A stretch of 64,000 bases of DNA from Tigriopus japonicus (Eukaryota > Arthropoda > Copepoda > Harpacticoida > Harpacticidae). How positions within the stretch are numbered: the first letter of the stretch is position 1; each line of letters begins with the position of its first letter. The stretch lies in NCBI GenBank assembly GCA_010645155.1, contig CM021322.1, positions 2,545,840-2,609,839 of the forward strand. The letters are read 5' to 3'. The notes beneath the pieces were generated by a model. That model was not told the DNA's origin. It made no database searches and saw only the letters and a list, made by a program, of their open reading frames with translations. Made by a program: the position numbers and the translations under genes. Shown one piece after another: positions 13,733 to 23,143 of the stretch.

Positions 13733-13740
13733 ATCATCAC
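13733..13740. repeat. Right 8-bp target-site duplication of hAT-like element
   Basis: ATCATCAC follows the right inverted repeat directly and matches the left flank GTCATCAC at seven of eight positions. Confidence 0.75.
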
Positions 13741-15480
13741 AATAGATTTATAACTGTATACTAGGTCAGAAAAAAGTACGAATCATCCAGCGGAAATTTT
13801 TCGTTGTGACCTTCAGAAACTTATTCAATTTGAACCATGCCAAAAAAGTGTAATAACTCACTTATTAACAAATACATACAAACATACATACTACTCTGTA
13901 AACTAGAGTGAGAAAACATATCAGGTCAAAAGTCATTGAAAAAAGGATCCCTATTCCTGCTTACTATGAGGCTCTGATATTTACCTTGGCGTTTGAACAA
14001 GGAAAAGTTAGTTTTGAAAGCCGGTTTTTGTTGTGAAGTGATTCCAACTTTTAAGACTTTGGAGTTTTTTTGAAATGCAAACCTTCCTTATGATTCGAAT
14101 CTATAAAGAAGTTCTAAAACTTATTGTACAATTTGACCGGCCCATGGGCCAACTGAAGAGATAATTTGTTGTGTTTGGGAGAAACTCGATAGATATCTAG
14201 GCTCCCACCATGTTTCAGATCCCACCAACTAAAATTTTGAGTTTGCACATCAATTTCAGAGGCAATTTGTTAACAAAAATGCGTAGATATTTGCATCAAC
14301 CATTTTCAGTTAGATGCGGCATGATTTGTTACCACGGGCAATCTAAGTTCTGCCAAATGATAAGACTAAATTAATGAACCCATTGGTCAAAACAATACAC
14401 AATAGGGTCAGTTCAAAATGTGAGAAAATCGTTACGAAACCCTTTCTCATTTTTGAAAGAGGCTCTAAAACACATCGTTGCACTTATTTCAACCATTTGT
14501 TACTTCAAAAGGCACTCCTCAAGAGTAGTTGTATCTATTCAATGGTCCATGATCTATTACATCCTTTGGAAACGTCAGCATTGGTCATTATTAGAGTTGG
14601 GAGTCAATATGAAATAGTTTATGACTGTGATTACAAGTACAAGCACACCTCCGCTACATTTTTTAGCTCTCCACATGAAAAATGTGTAGATGCATCAAAC
14701 TACAAGGGTTGTCCAGATCTAGATCTGACAGATATCTGCCAACAGTAACTCTGTGGTTGAACAAATTTTGGATAAATATTAATTGTATAGATTGTATTTG
14801 TGACACATTTGTCTACAGGGAATCACATTTCTCCTAGTGGAGAGTTCCCAAGAGGCAATTTATACCTTCAACAATAAATTTAATTACCTCATGCCCTTTT
14901 GGACGGAATGCGCCCTGGAAGTACACCAATCCTATCCTTATTGAATCCATAACTGTCAATATTCTCGGAACTTTCTTCGTGAAAGTCCTTTCCGTTTCGT
15001 CCACGGGCTTAACTAAGATTTACCAAATCAGTGAAATCATGCATGATTTATGGGATGGAGTAGATGATAGTTCTCAAAAATTTCGAATCAGTTGCTGGCT
15101 AGATGGTTTAATCACACGGCAAGACCTTGAATATGGACATGAAATTACATAAACGAAGGGAGTACTACTCTTAATTTGCAAAGAGTACACGAGCACTATT
15201 AGGAATGAGAATCCAATGCATTTTTCAGGCTTTGTAGATTCCGAGTGAACGTGGGTTTAATGGAGGTTTTGGTTTGTTGGTTTTTTTTTCAAGCTTAGCC
15301 GTTTCGCCGCTTTAAATTTTCTGTCGCTAGCGTCAAGTTTTCGCTTCTTTGTACATGAGGTTCTTTACACCCAACCAAATTTGGTGGGCCTTGACACAAA
15401 AACGGTTACCGACCCCTGTTCTCGAATTTACTAACGTCACTGACGGACGTTGATTTTGTTCCGAGTTCAGTAATATGCTC
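13741..15480. other. AT-rich intergenic DNA
   Basis: No gene supported. A 124-codon open frame at 14374-14748 has no recognisable domain and no flanking splice or polyadenylation context. The right part should include the promoter and 5' UTR of the PP2C gene; pyrimidine-rich sequence near 15500-15600 may be its 5' leader. Confidence 0.5.
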
Positions 15481-15828
15481 ATTCACTCAACTTCTCACAA
15501 CTCTCTCGTGTGTCGTGACGACTTTGCCAGTGTTTGTCCTCCCTTTCTGTCTGTGTCTATCCTTTCTGTTCTTCTTCTTCCTTCCTCCTGGAAATCATAT
15601 CCTGCGTAGTAGTTCCGTAACAACGTGTGCTGCTTTCCATCGTTTGTCCCTTGGACCATGGACATACTTACAGAGGTTCCTGCTTGGACCAACATGTAGT
15701 AGTAGGAATCAATCGTCCGCGGTAAAGAAGTCAGATCCCCCAATCCTTGTGCGAGACCTGAATGACGACACCACCGTCGTCCAGACACAAACTCCATCCA
15801 GAAGTAAATCCCATCCCGCCATTAAATC

Positions 15829-16971
15829 ATGGCTCTCCGACATTTGCTCAGAAATACCTCGCCTCGTCAACGGTTGTCAGATCTCAGAAATGTGGTAGAA
15901 CGTAATTCCCCCGAAACGCCTCTCTTCGGACCTGTTCCACATCGTCATGCTAGTAATTCGGGTCGATTCCGTGATCCCAACGATGGAGAGCGATCGGATA
16001 AAACCAAAGAGCTGGACAGTCTGGGCACATGGAACACTCGATTGGACCTGCCCTTCATGGAGGAGTCGAGTGTGCGACGGGGAACCATTATCCCCGGAAT
16101 AGACCTGAAATCAGTGGGTGTAGCCTCTTCACAAGGCCGACGAACATACCAAGAGGACCGTCATACTGTGGTGGAACCTCATCCCAATCATCTCCTATTG
16201 GCCGTGTGGGATGGTCATGGAGGAGATGAATGCAGTGAGTTCTGCGCCAATCAAGTGGTGGGACATGTCATGCGATACCTCGAAACCGCTCAAGAAAGTC
16301 AGAAGGCCGATCTATCCATGGTTTTGAGGAACGTGGTCAGGGACCTTCAGACTTCTTTCGAGAAGCATTGGGCCATGAGGAACCCAACCACGTCCCGATC
16401 ACCGGGAACCACTGCTACGATTGCTCTGATTAGGGATGGTTATGAGCTCGTAGTGGCTCAAGTAGGCGACTCGCGAGCCATTTTAAATCGCGATGGGGAG
16501 GTTCGAACGTTGACCAAAGATCACTGTCCCTCCGACCCAAAAGAAAAGGCTCGGATTGAATTAGCGGGTGGAACTGTTTCTTACGACACGATTGGGCGTT
16601 ATATGGTCAACCATCGACTAGCTATGTCCAGATCTATAGGAGATTTAGACCTCAAACCTTACGGGGTTACCGCAGAACCGGATATCATACGCATGAACTT
16701 CAAACATCGGAAAGATATTTATCTCGTGCTGACTACGGACGGTGTCAATTTTGTTATGTCAGATGAAGAGGTGGTGGATTGTGTGAATCAAGGCGATAAT
16801 CCGCAGGAATCCGCTAAGAAGTTGGTGGATCAAGCTCTTCTCTATGCCAGTGAAGATAATATCACCGTGATAGTGGTTCCATTGGGATCTTGGGGCAAAA
16901 ACGTGGCCGGCAAGACCTCGGTATTCTATTCCCTGGGACGCAATATGTCGTTATCCTCAAGATTTAGCTGA
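15829..16971 (+). CDS. PPM1K: Mitochondrial PP2C phosphatase, PPM1K-like
   Basis: Single-exon gene, 380 residues, close to vertebrate PPM1K (372), which dephosphorylates the branched-chain ketoacid dehydrogenase complex in the mitochondrial matrix. The N-terminus (MALRHLLRNTSPRQRLSDLR) is rich in Arg and Leu with no acidic residue before D18, fitting a mitochondrial presequence. PP2C motifs are intact: QED with E109/D110, DGHGG at 128-132, GTTA near 193, GDSRA at 213-217, SRSIGD at 267-272, TTDG with D304, and SEDN with D343, which together supply the metal-binding acids. The segment LGTWNTRLDLP before the catalytic domain matches PPM1K's conserved lead-in. The ATG at 15829 opens the frame that carries the presequence. 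Orthology is strongly suggested by length and lead-in, though other PP2C members share the motifs. Confidence 0.85.
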   Translation: MALRHLLRNTSPRQRLSDLRNVVERNSPETPLFGPVPHRHASNSGRFRDPNDGERSDKTKELDSLGTWNTRLDLPFMEESSVRRGTIIPGIDLKSVGVASSQGRRTYQEDRHTVVEPHPNHLLLAVWDGHGGDECSEFCANQVVGHVMRYLETAQESQKADLSMVLRNVVRDLQTSFEKHWAMRNPTTSRSPGTTATIALIRDGYELVVAQVGDSRAILNRDGEVRTLTKDHCPSDPKEKARIELAGGTVSYDTIGRYMVNHRLAMSRSIGDLDLKPYGVTAEPDIIRMNFKHRKDIYLVLTTDGVNFVMSDEEVVDCVNQGDNPQESAKKLVDQALLYASEDNITVIVVPLGSWGKNVAGKTSVFYSLGRNMSLSSRFS

Positions 16972-17268
16972 AACCCTTTCCATCCACAACACGCCCTTCC
17001 ACTTTGATCTTATGGTGCTAAAATTAGAATGATGACTGCAATACAAGATTCCCTATTTTGAATGGTTTATGCTTTGTTTATTCAAAATTGGCCTAAACTC
17101 CGAATTTTATTTTTCGAAATGACGCTTTAATATTTGCCTTTATCTTTTTAGTGATTGAATTAGGCGATAAGGAATGATGTAAGGTTCGTTTGAAAGTATT
17201 CTTACAATTAATGTTTTGCGAAAATTTCCACGGTTACTTTTACAACAGCCAGCCATCGATCATTTTGC

Positions 17269-17274
17269 AATAAA
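17269..17274 (+). terminator. Poly(A) signal AATAAA, PPM1K-like gene
   Basis: AATAAA on the plus strand about 300 bp after the PPM1K-like stop and ahead of the convergent amine oxidase gene. Confidence 0.5.
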
Positions 17275-17397
17275 TGTCAGGATAGATTTGAAGACAACGT
17301 TGGAAATAGAGGTCATGAAAATCCAGGAATACATCTAAGGGCATGTGCTCACCTAGTTCAAAAAAATGCAATTTTCCCTCACTCAGTTTTTATGTAA

Positions 17398-18981
17398 TTA
17401 GCCTGACCAACTATTGCAACACCGGAGCATAATAGCATAAATTAAAGCCAAAGAGGCGAATATCCAGACGCCAGTGGGAATGCGACCAATCATGGATGGA
17501 TTCTCTCGATTTGGGCGCTTAGCTGTCAAATAATCTTTATCCTTTTCAGTCATTTGATCTGGATTCATTTCTCGAAGGACTTCTGAAGCTGTCCGAAATC
17601 CTGATTGAGCAGCTCCACTGAGATAACCCGTCCAATCTGTAGCTGTCGCGGTACCGGCGAAATGAATCCGTCCTTCTGATTTCCGAATGCCATTAAAATG
17701 ATGCATGAAACCTGGAGGCAAATACTCAACAGGGCCTCCTTCAATGGAGTCTTCGGTGGTCCAAGTTTTTTCAATGTAATTGATGGGATTCCTTGCTTCC
17801 TCGCCAAAGTAAGACACCATTTGTTTGAGCACGGCCTCCTTTCTTCTTTCCAATGGTTGATCCATCCAATAATCACAAGTTTGGCCCCCAAAGAATCCTT
17901 TTAAGACTGCAACCCCTTTTGAAGTGGTAGCGTCATACATGACACAAACGGGTTGCTCAATTTCTTCATCAGGCGAAAATGGACCCCTGTAGCACACCAC
18001 CTCACCCGAAAAGCCTTTTTTGTTCCAAAAATCCGTCTTATAGAAGAGATAAACTTTACTCAAATTACCCATTCTCATTTGCCTTGAGAGTACTTGCTTG
18101 GATTGGGATAATTTGGGTCGGAATTCCATTTTAGTCATTTGCCCAACAGGAAGGGTACATATCACTTGTTTGCAAATGTATTCCTCTCCATTGGAACATT
18201 TGATTACAGTTTTGGTTCCACTCTGATCCACCAAAATCACCCTGCTATTAAGGACCAGTTGCTTGGTTCCAATGTAGTCCAGCAACTTTTGACAGATTTG
18301 TTGAGTCCCTCCCTTGACCTTGTATTGTTGAGCGGATTGGTTCTCAACCAAAAGTAATTTTTGAAGCCCTCCAGCAGCATTTGAGTATGTTAAGAGGAAT
18401 AGCATCGAAACCTGAGTAATATCACAACCCATGACTGCCAAAATGCCCGCATTGAAAATTTGGTACACACTCTGGTGAGCATAGTGGGCATGCAAAAAAC
18501 TTGCTGCAGTCATGGAATCGTAATATTTGGCCAAGTCTGGATCTGTTGCGAAGGGATCATTGACATCAAACTTCTTGGCTAGATTCTCCACTTTAGTAAT
18601 GAAGAATTGAAGCTGGATCAAGGCAATCCAGGATCCAAGACTTGGGATATCGGACTCGTAAGTTCGAATGGATCCATCTCCAACTTGAAGAATCTTTGTT
18701 CCAGTCACATTTTGAGGGTAGTAGGAAATTTGGAAGTGGTGAAGGAGCTCCATGATGTCCTTTTGACTATCACTGACCCAATGTCCTCCGAGATCAAACC
18801 AATCCTTGACGCCATCTTGACCCTCGGCCTCAATGGTGAGAGTTCGACCACCCACTCGTTCTTTAGCTTCCAGAATGACAACCTTGAGTTTGGGACTTCG
18901 CTGTTTGAGCCGAAATGCTGCTGATAGACCAGCAAGACCACCTCCAATCACGACTACATCGTATTCTTTGCCTTGCTCCAT
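17398..18981 (-). CDS. Tail-anchored monoamine-oxidase-like flavoprotein lacking the flavin-linking Cys
   Basis: Intronless, 527 residues, the length of animal MAO A/B. The FAD-binding GGGLAGLSAAFRL is at 13-25, ERVGGRT at 41-47, the MAO-type active-site lysine lies in QMTKMEF (K284), and the C-terminal flavin motif GRIHFAGTATATDWTGY is at 437-453. A hydrophobic segment at about 503-520 followed by a short tail matches the outer-mitochondrial-membrane anchor of MAO. The segment corresponding to SGGCY of MAO reads EGGPV (414-418): the cysteine that binds FAD covalently is Pro417 and the following cage tyrosine is Val418; the second cage tyrosine is kept as Y453. It probably binds FAD non-covalently with altered amine specificity. 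Last gene of the five-gene minus-strand array, 246 bp after the thioesterase stop. Confidence 0.88.
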   Translation of the reverse strand: MEQGKEYDVVVIGGGLAGLSAAFRLKQRSPKLKVVILEAKERVGGRTLTIEAEGQDGVKDWFDLGGHWVSDSQKDIMELLHHFQISYYPQNVTGTKILQVGDGSIRTYESDIPSLGSWIALIQLQFFITKVENLAKKFDVNDPFATDPDLAKYYDSMTAASFLHAHYAHQSVYQIFNAGILAVMGCDITQVSMLFLLTYSNAAGGLQKLLLVENQSAQQYKVKGGTQQICQKLLDYIGTKQLVLNSRVILVDQSGTKTVIKCSNGEEYICKQVICTLPVGQMTKMEFRPKLSQSKQVLSRQMRMGNLSKVYLFYKTDFWNKKGFSGEVVCYRGPFSPDEEIEQPVCVMYDATTSKGVAVLKGFFGGQTCDYWMDQPLERRKEAVLKQMVSYFGEEARNPINYIEKTWTTEDSIEGGPVEYLPPGFMHHFNGIRKSEGRIHFAGTATATDWTGYLSGAAQSGFRTASEVLREMNPDQMTEKDKDYLTAKRPNRENPSMIGRIPTGVWIFASLALIYAIMLRCCNSWSG

Positions 18982-19014
18982 GTCTTTAGTTTAACGACTC
19001 TCCTCAAATTCGAC

Positions 19015-19040
19015 CTACGTTCGTTAGGGATAAGAACAAA
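19015..19040 (-). promoter_or_regulatory. Possible (trans-)splice acceptor before the amine oxidase
   Basis: On the minus strand a pyrimidine-rich run is followed by CTAAC (branch-site-like) and ends ACGTAG, 33 nt before the ATG. Weaker than the sites before the thioesterase and SENP8 genes. Confidence 0.4.
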
Positions 19041-19139
19041 AGTAAAGAAATTAATCTCGAGATTGAAGTTCATTCAGATTGCGCTTAAGTTTATCGTTTC
19101 CTGAGACACGTACAGTACTAATGAATCAAGCTTTGCTGA

Positions 19140-19145
19140 TTTATT
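19140..19145 (-). terminator. Poly(A) signal AATAAA, thioesterase gene
   Basis: AATAAA on the minus strand 83 nt after the thioesterase stop and about 125 nt before the acceptor-like site of the amine oxidase. This spacing resembles intercistronic regions of trans-spliced operons. Confidence 0.55.
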
Positions 19146-19227
19146 ACTTTTTTTCATTTGGCATCTTGTTGAGAAGTGCAGCATAAAATAAAACAAGGTA
19201 CACATTCTATGCAATCTTCATTCAGAT

Positions 19228-19899
19228 CTAGATCTCTGGACATTTTTCAGTAAGAAAGGCCTTCACCACCTGCAATTCCTCTTCCGTTCCCTCGTGTCCC
19301 ATGTGAGGGTAACTCTTGAATTTGATTTCCGTCATGAACTTCTCCAAAATATCAAAGGTCTGTTTTCCTCTCGAAAACGGAACAACTTCGTCCATTTCTC
19401 CATGGATCTGAAGCACTGGCGTGGAACAAGTTTTGGAATCTTTCACAGGCGGAATATTGCCCGGAATATAGGCCGATAGGGCCAAACAAGCTGCCAGAGG
19501 TTTTTCCGCCTTCAATGTTGTATACAAAGAGAGAGCTCCTCCTTGCGAAAAGCCGCCGATTATGATACGCTCTCGAGGAATGTCTTCATTGGTCTCATGA
19601 TCTATCAGACCTTCGAGATTTGTCGAGGCCAAGGCCACTCCAGCCAAATCCTCACGTTTTCCCGGTTCACTAGTGTCTAAGTCAAGAATGTCGTACCATG
19701 CTGGCATTGGCATTCCCTGGTTCAGTGTCACGGGAATAATGGGAGCCGTGGGACAAATGACCTTCATGTAGGGAGGTCGAATGGTGTTCAAGGCTCCTGC
19801 CCAACCCACACCTGTGTCGCCAAGGCCATGAAGAAAGATCAAGGTCGCTGTGTGACGGGTGGAAGCCTTCAGAACGACAGGAGGTACCATTCCAGCCAT
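19228..19899 (-). CDS. LYPLA: Acyl-protein thioesterase (LYPLA1/2-like)
   Basis: Intronless serine hydrolase of 223 residues that removes palmitate from S-acylated proteins in the cytosol. Family hallmarks are all present: PPVVLKAS at the start, IFLHGLGDTGVGW (21-33), MPAWYDILDL, and the catalytic triad Ser118 in GFSQGGA, Asp170 in HGEMDEVVP and His202 in MGHEG. I start at the ATG at 19899, which yields the family-typical length; the frame continues upstream but without another ATG. The second residue is Ala, so the N-terminal palmitoylated cysteine of vertebrate LYPLA1 is absent from this start. A consensus splice acceptor ends 15 nt upstream and the previous gene's stop is only 89 nt away, so any 5' exon added in cis would have to lie inside or beyond the ankyrin/SAM gene. 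Confidence 0.9.
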   Translation of the reverse strand: MAGMVPPVVLKASTRHTATLIFLHGLGDTGVGWAGALNTIRPPYMKVICPTAPIIPVTLNQGMPMPAWYDILDLDTSEPGKREDLAGVALASTNLEGLIDHETNEDIPRERIIIGGFSQGGALSLYTTLKAEKPLAACLALSAYIPGNIPPVKDSKTCSTPVLQIHGEMDEVVPFSRGKQTFDILEKFMTEIKFKSYPHMGHEGTEEELQVVKAFLTEKCPEI

Positions 19900-19914
19900 G
19901 ATTGAGAGGAGATT

Positions 19915-19930
19915 CTGAAATGGGTAGAGA
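19915..19930 (-). promoter_or_regulatory. Splice acceptor 15 nt before the LYPLA ATG
   Basis: On the minus strand CTACCCATTTCAG ends at 19915, and the ATG is at 19899. With the upstream gene ending at 19989 this is a strong candidate spliced-leader acceptor. Confidence 0.6.
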
Positions 19931-19973
19931 TACACACGTGGAATGAGGACAATATCTTTAAGGACAGTTTTCT

Positions 19974-19979
19974 TTTATT
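19974..19979 (-). terminator. Poly(A) signal AATAAA, ankyrin/SAM gene
   Basis: AATAAA begins about 10 nt after the ankyrin/SAM stop codon (19989-19991) on the minus strand and about 58 nt before the acceptor of the next gene. Confidence 0.6.
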
Positions 19980-19988
19980 TTAATGGAA

Positions 19989-22118
19989 TCAAGGACAGTT
20001 TTTGGCTAGTTTTAGAATGTTTCTTCGATCTCGAGAGCGAGTGACCCCCAAATCCTTTAGATCTCCGTCATCCATGATTTTTAAGACTGTCAAATCGATC
20101 TCTTCCTGTTGGAACATGGAGAACAAGTGAGACAGATGAACTTGTTTCAAGAGTTCTTCAACAGAGGAAGGAGGTCTTTTTGGCTTTGGATCGTGCCTCT
20201 GATGATGGTGTCTTCTTGGAAGATCGATGGTTTCGTTAAGGGTCGGCTTGGGAACAAAATTTAGCGACTTTGACCGTTTGTGGGATTTGCGCTTCTTGTG
20301 ATGGGGTTCCTCTTTGGAAGAGCTGGAGTGACGAAAATTCCTTTCTTGAACTTCCGAGTCAGACTTTGAGTTGTTCAGCAACTTTTCTGTCTTTGGAGCT
20401 GATTTGGGCTTGGAGAATCCTTTCGGTATGAAAATATCAGAAGCAGTGGAATGTTTAGGAGCAAAAGGCATGGTATGAAATAAGGGAGGTTCCAAAGGGG
20501 ACACTCCGTAAGAAGAGAGGTCAGAGGTGGCAGCCGAGAATCCCAAAGTGAAAATACTGCCATTAATTTCCATTCCCACATCATTCCCCAATGTCGTAAA
20601 TTCTTCAATCTTCATATCCTGATCGCCATTTGCGTGAGAAAAGCCTGGCTCACTGGGGATAATATTTATACTGACTTTACTTCGGGTGTCGGGTCTAAGC
20701 TTTCGTAACTTGCCCGATAATCGCCCCAACCATCCTTTAAATCCTTTCCTTTGAGCAGATCGCACGCGTCCAAAATCTGCTACACTCACAGATCTCTCTA
20801 GGGTGTTTTTCTTGAAATCAAGCATTAGTAAAGGCGGAGCCTTGTCAATGGTCTTTCCAGCCAATAAACGTAGAAGTTGAGTGTCCGTTTCCTCGACAAG
20901 AGAGGCCAAATCAAGTGCTGTGCAATTATTGAACGCTGCGATGCAAGGATTCGCCCCTTTGTCTAAGAGATATTTAGCAATGGCCTTGTGACCATAAAAT
21001 GTTGCTTGCATGAGAGCAGTCCATCCATTGACCCCATCTTGAAGATCTAAACTAGCATGTAGGGTTACTAAGGTTTTGACAACATCAAGATGGCCGGAAA
21101 TTGCCGCAATCATGAGACCGGTCGCACCGATGTTGTCTGTGCAATTCACATCAATCAGTTTGGAAGTGATCAACTCTGAGATGAACTCTGGATTATTTCC
21201 TCGGATAGCGTCGAAATACTCTTCTTGCACTCGCCCTTCACGGTTGTCGGCCTTTTTCCGAACCGTCGTGATCCCATCCAAGAATGCCTTGACTTCATTT
21301 CGAGCAAGTGTGACACTGATATCAAGTGCAGTTTCGTCCACACCGTTCAACTTATTGGGATCTGCCCCATTTTCAATAAGCAATTGAACCGTAGGTTTGC
21401 TCCCCGAGGATGCTGCCAACATTAATGGTGTCCATAATGAATCGGGATTGGCGACGTTGACTAAGGCAGGTAATTTGGCGATAAAATTACGAAGAACCGC
21501 AGTTCTAGCAAATAGAGCCGCCGTTGAAAATGGCAGGGGACAATTGACAAATTGGGCAACATTCTCTTCATCCAAAGTTGCTCCAGCTTCTAATAAAGAC
21601 CTTGAGAACAGAGTTCGTTGTTGATGTATGGCATTTTGTGTTCTGTTTATTGTATAATTAGCTTACTTCACAGTAGATTGGTGCCCTGACGCTGTGGCAA
21701 TATTCAGGGGAGTGGCACCAAATTTATTTCTCGCGTTCACATTGGCTCCATGGTGAATTAAGAGATCACACATCTTGGTATGGCCATGAAACGCTCCATG
21801 ATGTAGAGGTGCCCAGCCACTATTATTACTCGTATTCAGGTTGGCATTCTTCTTGATCAATAACTTTACTATTTCGATCTAAGAGCAAAAATATCAGCTT
21901 GTAACTCGTCTTCAGATATCAGCGATTGTCACTCTAAAATCTTCATCTAATACCTGATCATTGGCTGCAGCCACTTGTAGCGCCGTTATGTCGTCATTGT
22001 CCCTGACATCCACATTTAATTTGTTGTCATGAATGATTTGCTCCACCGAGGAAGGATCTCCGATTTCGCAAGCCCGAAAGAGCTCGTGAACATGGAAATA
22101 ATCATCGGCGATTGACAT
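19989..22118 (-). CDS. Ankyrin-repeat and SAM-domain protein (ANKS3/ANKS6-like)
   Basis: Three exons on the minus strand, 22118-21954, 21878-21667 and 21600-19989, giving 662 residues. The ATG at 22118 begins MSIADDYFHVHELFRACE. Ankyrin repeats run through exons 1, 2 and the first third of exon 3 (for example WAPLHHGAFHGHTKMCDLLI, ATPLNIATASGH, TPLMLAASSGSKPTVQLLIE, WTALMQATFYGHKAIAKYLL). A middle region is low complexity with a basic stretch (KKRKSHKRSKS). A SAM domain closes the protein at about 604-662 (VEELLKQVHLSHLF to RRNILKLA). ANKS3 and ANKS6 interact through their SAM domains and act at the ciliary inversin compartment in vertebrates; which of the two this represents I cannot decide. 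Start lies 151 bp after the SENP8 stop and end 89 bp before the thioesterase ATG. Confidence 0.83.
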
Positions 22119-22269
22119 AACTCTTCTTATAAAAAGCACTCATTGCTATTGTGAACGGACTTTCTATTTGCTATAAAGTTGACATGGTGACGACGTAACA
22201 CACCATACCCGTATACAGAGAAAGTCAAAGGTATCAAAAGCATCGGCAGGGGAGTACATTGGTTTTTGG

Positions 22270-22956
22270 TCATGATCTCGCCAAATCTTCCGGGTCTTGA
22301 GCGAATTCTACCAAACGCGCGAGAATCTCTTCACGTTTCTTCTTGACTTTGTCAATATCGATGGGTTCGAGTCCATGAGGTTCGCCAAACATCACAAAAT
22401 GTCTCGTGGCATGTTCAGCATGACAGAGCAGATGAATTCCGCAGTCGTAACCGTTCGTTTGATTGGGCACGTCCACATCCGAGAATCGGAACTCTTGGCA
22501 TTTGTTCTCCGGGAACTTTTTCCTTAGAAAGTCGTGTAGTTTCCTCGCCAATTGGCGAGCATCTGAGTCATTGTAGCCTGGAGCAGAGTCGAGATGAAAG
22601 AACTCCATAGCTTGACGACTAAATATCAACAATGACCAATGGGATCCACCGGGTTGGTTGGGATCGTGAGCATTGTTGACTGCTAATAAGATGATCTCCT
22701 TGTCCTCTAAGGTCAAGGGCTCCAAGAACACTGGGATCTCAGCCGAGCTCACAAGCTTGAGAAATTGAGATACCTCCGGGCTAATGAAGCAAATCTTGCT
22801 TGAGCTATCGAACTTGTGTTGATGAAGGTATTCAAAGTAGAAGCTGATCACTCGATCATTGAGCCAGTAAGGCCCTTGAAGAAGAGCAATGTCCGATTTC
22901 CGAAGCAGAGCATCGCCTAGACTCATCACCACTTTGTCCTCGGCTGATGAAGGCAT
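22270..22956 (-). CDS. SENP8: NEDD8-specific protease SENP8/NEDP1
   Basis: Intronless C48-type cysteine protease of 228 residues (human about 212). The family processes NEDD8 and deconjugates it from cullins and other targets. The segment SLGDALLRKSDIALLQGPYWLNDRVISFYFEYL is the usual N-terminal part. The catalytic set is complete: His106 in GGSHWSLL, Asp123 in HLDSAPG, Gln166 and Cys172 in PNQTNGYDCGIH. I chose the ATG at 22956; the upstream in-frame stretch has no ATG and contains a splice acceptor ending 14 nt before the start codon. It is second in the minus-strand array, 187 bp after the SDR stop. Confidence 0.92.
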   Translation of the reverse strand: MPSSAEDKVVMSLGDALLRKSDIALLQGPYWLNDRVISFYFEYLHQHKFDSSSKICFISPEVSQFLKLVSSAEIPVFLEPLTLEDKEIILLAVNNAHDPNQPGGSHWSLLIFSRQAMEFFHLDSAPGYNDSDARQLARKLHDFLRKKFPENKCQEFRFSDVDVPNQTNGYDCGIHLLCHAEHATRHFVMFGEPHGLEPIDIDKVKKKREEILARLVEFAQDPEDLARS

Positions 22957-22970
22957 CTTTTGAAACCTGT

Positions 22971-22995
22971 CTGGAAATGAGGAGAGGAGGTACGG
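22971..22995 (-). promoter_or_regulatory. Splice acceptor 14 nt before the SENP8 ATG
   Basis: The minus strand reads a pyrimidine-rich run ending CTCCTCATTTCCAG at 22971; the ATG is at 22956. The upstream gene ends at 23144. Confidence 0.6.
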
Positions 22996-23143
22996 TTTTG
23001 ACAAGAATAGTGAGGTTTTCTTTTTTCAATGAAACGCATTCGGAAGGAGAAAGAAAGCAAATGTGTAAGAATTAATTATTTATCACATCTCAAGGTAAGA
23101 TATAATTTATAGAACAATTACTACTCTCATGAACAGAGAGGGA

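Noticed and set aside
14374..14748. 124-codon plus-strand open frame
   Set aside because: No recognisable domain, no splice or poly(A) context; composition like the AT-rich surroundings.
15515..15898. Open frame overlapping the PPM1K-like start
   Set aside because: Opens with GTG, not ATG, in another frame; it covers the 5' leader of the phosphatase.
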